NCBI GenBank assembly: GCA_900548905.1
Contig: URMK01000063.1
Location: forward strand, 1-41,083
Direction: 5' to 3'
Length of the DNA stretch: 41,083 nt
Origin: an uncultured Lachnospiraceae bacterium
GTDB lineage: Bacteria; Bacillota; Clostridia; Lachnospirales; Lachnospiraceae
Shown in pieces: positions 39,614 to 41,083 of the stretch. The position numbers and the translations under genes were made by a program. The notes below the pieces were generated by a model. The model was not told the DNA's origin. It saw only the letters and a list, made by a program, of their open reading frames with translations, and did not search any database. Position 1 is the stretch's first letter, and each line of letters starts with the position of its first letter.

Positions 39614-41083
39614 ATGATGCAAAAGAATAATTTAGAAGCCGTTATTCCGGTGTCCCGCCCCTTTGTTATTTATTCCGGTACGGATTTGACCGGTACGGCT
39701 ACCGGGGATGCAGAGGTTCGCAGCTATTGTGCACTGCCTTATACTTCGGAATCAAGATACCGGCTGGACAGAGCGGATCATAATAATATATTTCAATTCC
39801 GCCTGACACAAAACGGAGTAACGAGAATGGCCTATTGTCTTGATAAATTTGCGGACGGCCCTTATAATGATGTCCCTTATGAGAGCGCGCCCTTTGAAAC
39901 GATATTCCCGGCAGATACGGAAAGGCAGAAACAGATGCTTGCCTGGATACTTGCCAACGGGTATCCTGCGGTGAGTGCGGGAGAAACCTTTCAGCTGACC
40001 GGAACGGACTACACATCCAGCCCGGTGCTGGACGACAACGATGCCTATGCGGCGGTACAGGTTGCCCTGTGGGTCCTTTTGGGACAGATTGCCGAGGATG
40101 AAGTCTATTTTCTGGACTGCACGTCGGGAGAAACGCATCCAAAGTCGGAGAGGCTTCGGGCAACTGTGCTGAAGCTTCTGCAGATGGCCGGGGACTTCGC
40201 GGATTCCCTTGCCAATCCTTTGCCGCCGACAGCGGTAAATACCGCGTGCTGCTGCAAGGATTCTCCTGTTGAATGCTGCAATGCCGGCACTATTCCGGAT
40301 GCTGTCAATGAGTCCTATCTTGTATTCAGCGGCTGTCCGGATGAAGTGCGTTCCCTGTGCGGAAGGCTTCTTATAGGGCCGTTCCGGCTTCAGTCCAATT
40401 TAACAGGCCAGCCGGTCATTACAGTCCGGCCTCTGTGCGTCTGCCAGGAAGGCTTTGCTGCTTCCTTTATGGATTTTTGCGGAAATGTAATAACAGCCCC
40501 TGTTATCGGGCAGGAATTTTATATAGCGGTGCGGGCGGCCCGTACCTGTATATGCTTTACCGTAGAAGCCGCATTTACAGCAACGATCACCCGGGTAATC
40601 ACGATGAAGCCTGTCAGTTCACCAAATTATCAGCCTATCGGAGCATCTCTTCAGGATGAAACGATAGAGGTTAACGCTTCCGTCTGCGTGTGCCTGTCTG
40701 CAGGTTTTATGGAAAAAGACGACGGATGCATGGTACAGTCCGGGATACAGATAAATAATAATAACAATAATAACAATAATAATAACAATAATAACAGCCA
40801 GAATACAGGTATGCCGGGATTGATTAACTGTGGATGGCAGATTCCTCCATACTGTGTTTGTTCGCCGGTGTGGCCCTATCCACCCAGGCCGCCATATCCG
40901 CCGGAACCACCGTATCCGCCATACCCGCCGTATCCGCCATACCCGCCATATCCACCGGAACCGCCGTATCCGCCATACCCGCCATATCCACCGGAACCAC
41001 CGTATCCGCCGGAGCCACCGTATCCGCCATACCCGCCGTATCCACCGGGACCGCCGCATCCGCCATACCCGCCGTATCCACCG
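39614..41083 (+). CDS. Thioester-domain surface protein with Asn- and Pro-rich repeats (runs off the window)
   Basis: 490 codons are open to the window edge. The first 170 residues look like a thioester (TQXA/TED) domain, which forms an internal Cys-Gln thioester that binds host amines. The Cys is C75 in MAYCLDK and the Gln is Q149 in AAVQVALWVLLGQ. Then come two Cys-rich segments (TACCCKDS...ECCNAG, and LCVCQEGF/TCICF/VCVCLSAGF), suggesting repeated beta domains. A poly-Asn tract at 40756-40797 follows, and a Tyr-Pro-Pro repeat tail (YPPYPPEPP types) runs from about 40880 to the end. There is no signal peptide: the start MMQKNNLEAVIPVS is not hydrophobic. AGGAGAG (39599-39605) supports ATG 39614; a second ATG is at 39617. 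The lack of secretion signal and Cys richness would suit a spore-surface protein (inference). Confidence 0.8.
   Translation, partial: MMQKNNLEAVIPVSRPFVIYSGTDLTGTATGDAEVRSYCALPYTSESRYRLDRADHNNIFQFRLTQNGVTRMAYCLDKFADGPYNDVPYESAPFETIFPADTERQKQMLAWILANGYPAVSAGETFQLTGTDYTSSPVLDDNDAYAAVQVALWVLLGQIAEDEVYFLDCTSGETHPKSERLRATVLKLLQMAGDFADSLANPLPPTAVNTACCCKDSPVECCNAGTIPDAVNESYLVFSGCPDEVRSLCGRLLIGPFRLQSNLTGQPVITVRPLCVCQEGFAASFMDFCGNVITAPVIGQEFYIAVRAARTCICFTVEAAFTATITRVITMKPVSSPNYQPIGASLQDETIEVNASVCVCLSAGFMEKDDGCMVQSGIQINNNNNNNNNNNNNNSQNTGMPGLINCGWQIPPYCVCSPVWPYPPRPPYPPEPPYPPYPPYPPYPPYPPEPPYPPYPPYPPEPPYPPEPPYPPYPPYPPGPPHPPYPPYPP
40756..40797 (+). repeat. AAT/AAC trinucleotide tract
   Basis: A run of 14 Asn codons alternating AAT and AAC within the thioester-domain gene. 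Slippage in steps of three would change length without changing frame. Confidence 0.9.
40880..41083 (+). repeat. Tyr-Pro-Pro coding repeats
   Basis: Repeats of TATCCGCCATACCCGCCG-like units, with inserted GAACCACCG blocks, encode YPPYPP and EPP. They continue past the window end. Confidence 0.9.

Noticed and set aside
40619..41059. Trp/Arg-rich open frame on the minus strand
   Set aside because: It is only the reverse complement of the YPP repeat tail of the thioester-domain gene.

Overview
The window looks like a chromosomal segment of a spore-forming Lachnospiraceae-type Firmicute (Clostridia). This rests on family content and gene order: a Spo0A-type DNA-binding protein, CotF-like coat proteins, SpoIIM next to XerD, a SpoVB-type flippase, yicC-remA-gmk-rpoZ, cinA near recA-recX-rny, nifS-nifU-mnmA, gap-pgk-tpi, a DUF3793-flavodoxin pair, a T-box before leuA, Firmicute LexA boxes and strong GGAGG ribosome sites. 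No phage, insertion sequence, CRISPR array, tRNA or rRNA was seen. The species cannot be named from the sequence.

Layout. 1-3.9 kb (+): a receiver-less Spo0A-like regulator, glycogen synthase, a lipoprotein and two small coat-like proteins. 3.9-7.3 kb (-): traX-like gene, rqcH, GNAT acetyltransferase. 7.4-12.8 kb (+): yicC, remA, gmk, rpoZ, rimO, pgsA, cinA. 12.8-14.4 kb: a zinc-ribbon membrane protein lying between cinA and recA. 14.8-18.4 kb: LexA-controlled recA, recX, and rny with its own promoter. 18.4-20.8 kb: Nudix hydrolase, spoIIM, xerD. 20.9-23.2 kb: DUF1538 membrane protein with a P-II-like partner. 23.3-26.0 kb (-): DAHP synthase and a SpoVB-like flippase. 26.0-29.5 kb (+): nifS, nifU, mnmA and an unknown protein. 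29.7-31.4 kb: a MerR regulator and a histidinol phosphatase. 31.5-35.0 kb: gap, pgk, tpi. 35.1-36.3 kb: DUF3793 protein and flavodoxin behind a palindromic operator. 36.5-38.9 kb: leucine T-box and a LeuA-AraC fusion. 38.9 kb to the end: a TetR regulator divergent from a large thioester-domain surface protein that runs off the window.

Most genes are housekeeping. The most unusual item is a complete 2-isopropylmalate synthase fused in frame to an AraC-type DNA-binding domain. It sits behind a leucine T-box and has an internal ribosome site exactly at the fusion joint. Also notable are a thioester-domain protein with no signal peptide and with Asn- and Pro-rich repeats, a three-way-junction RNA in the gap leader, the receiver-less Spo0A, and an apparent metal-type operator before DUF3793-flavodoxin.

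All calls come from reading the sequence and recalling families; no searches or folding programs were run.
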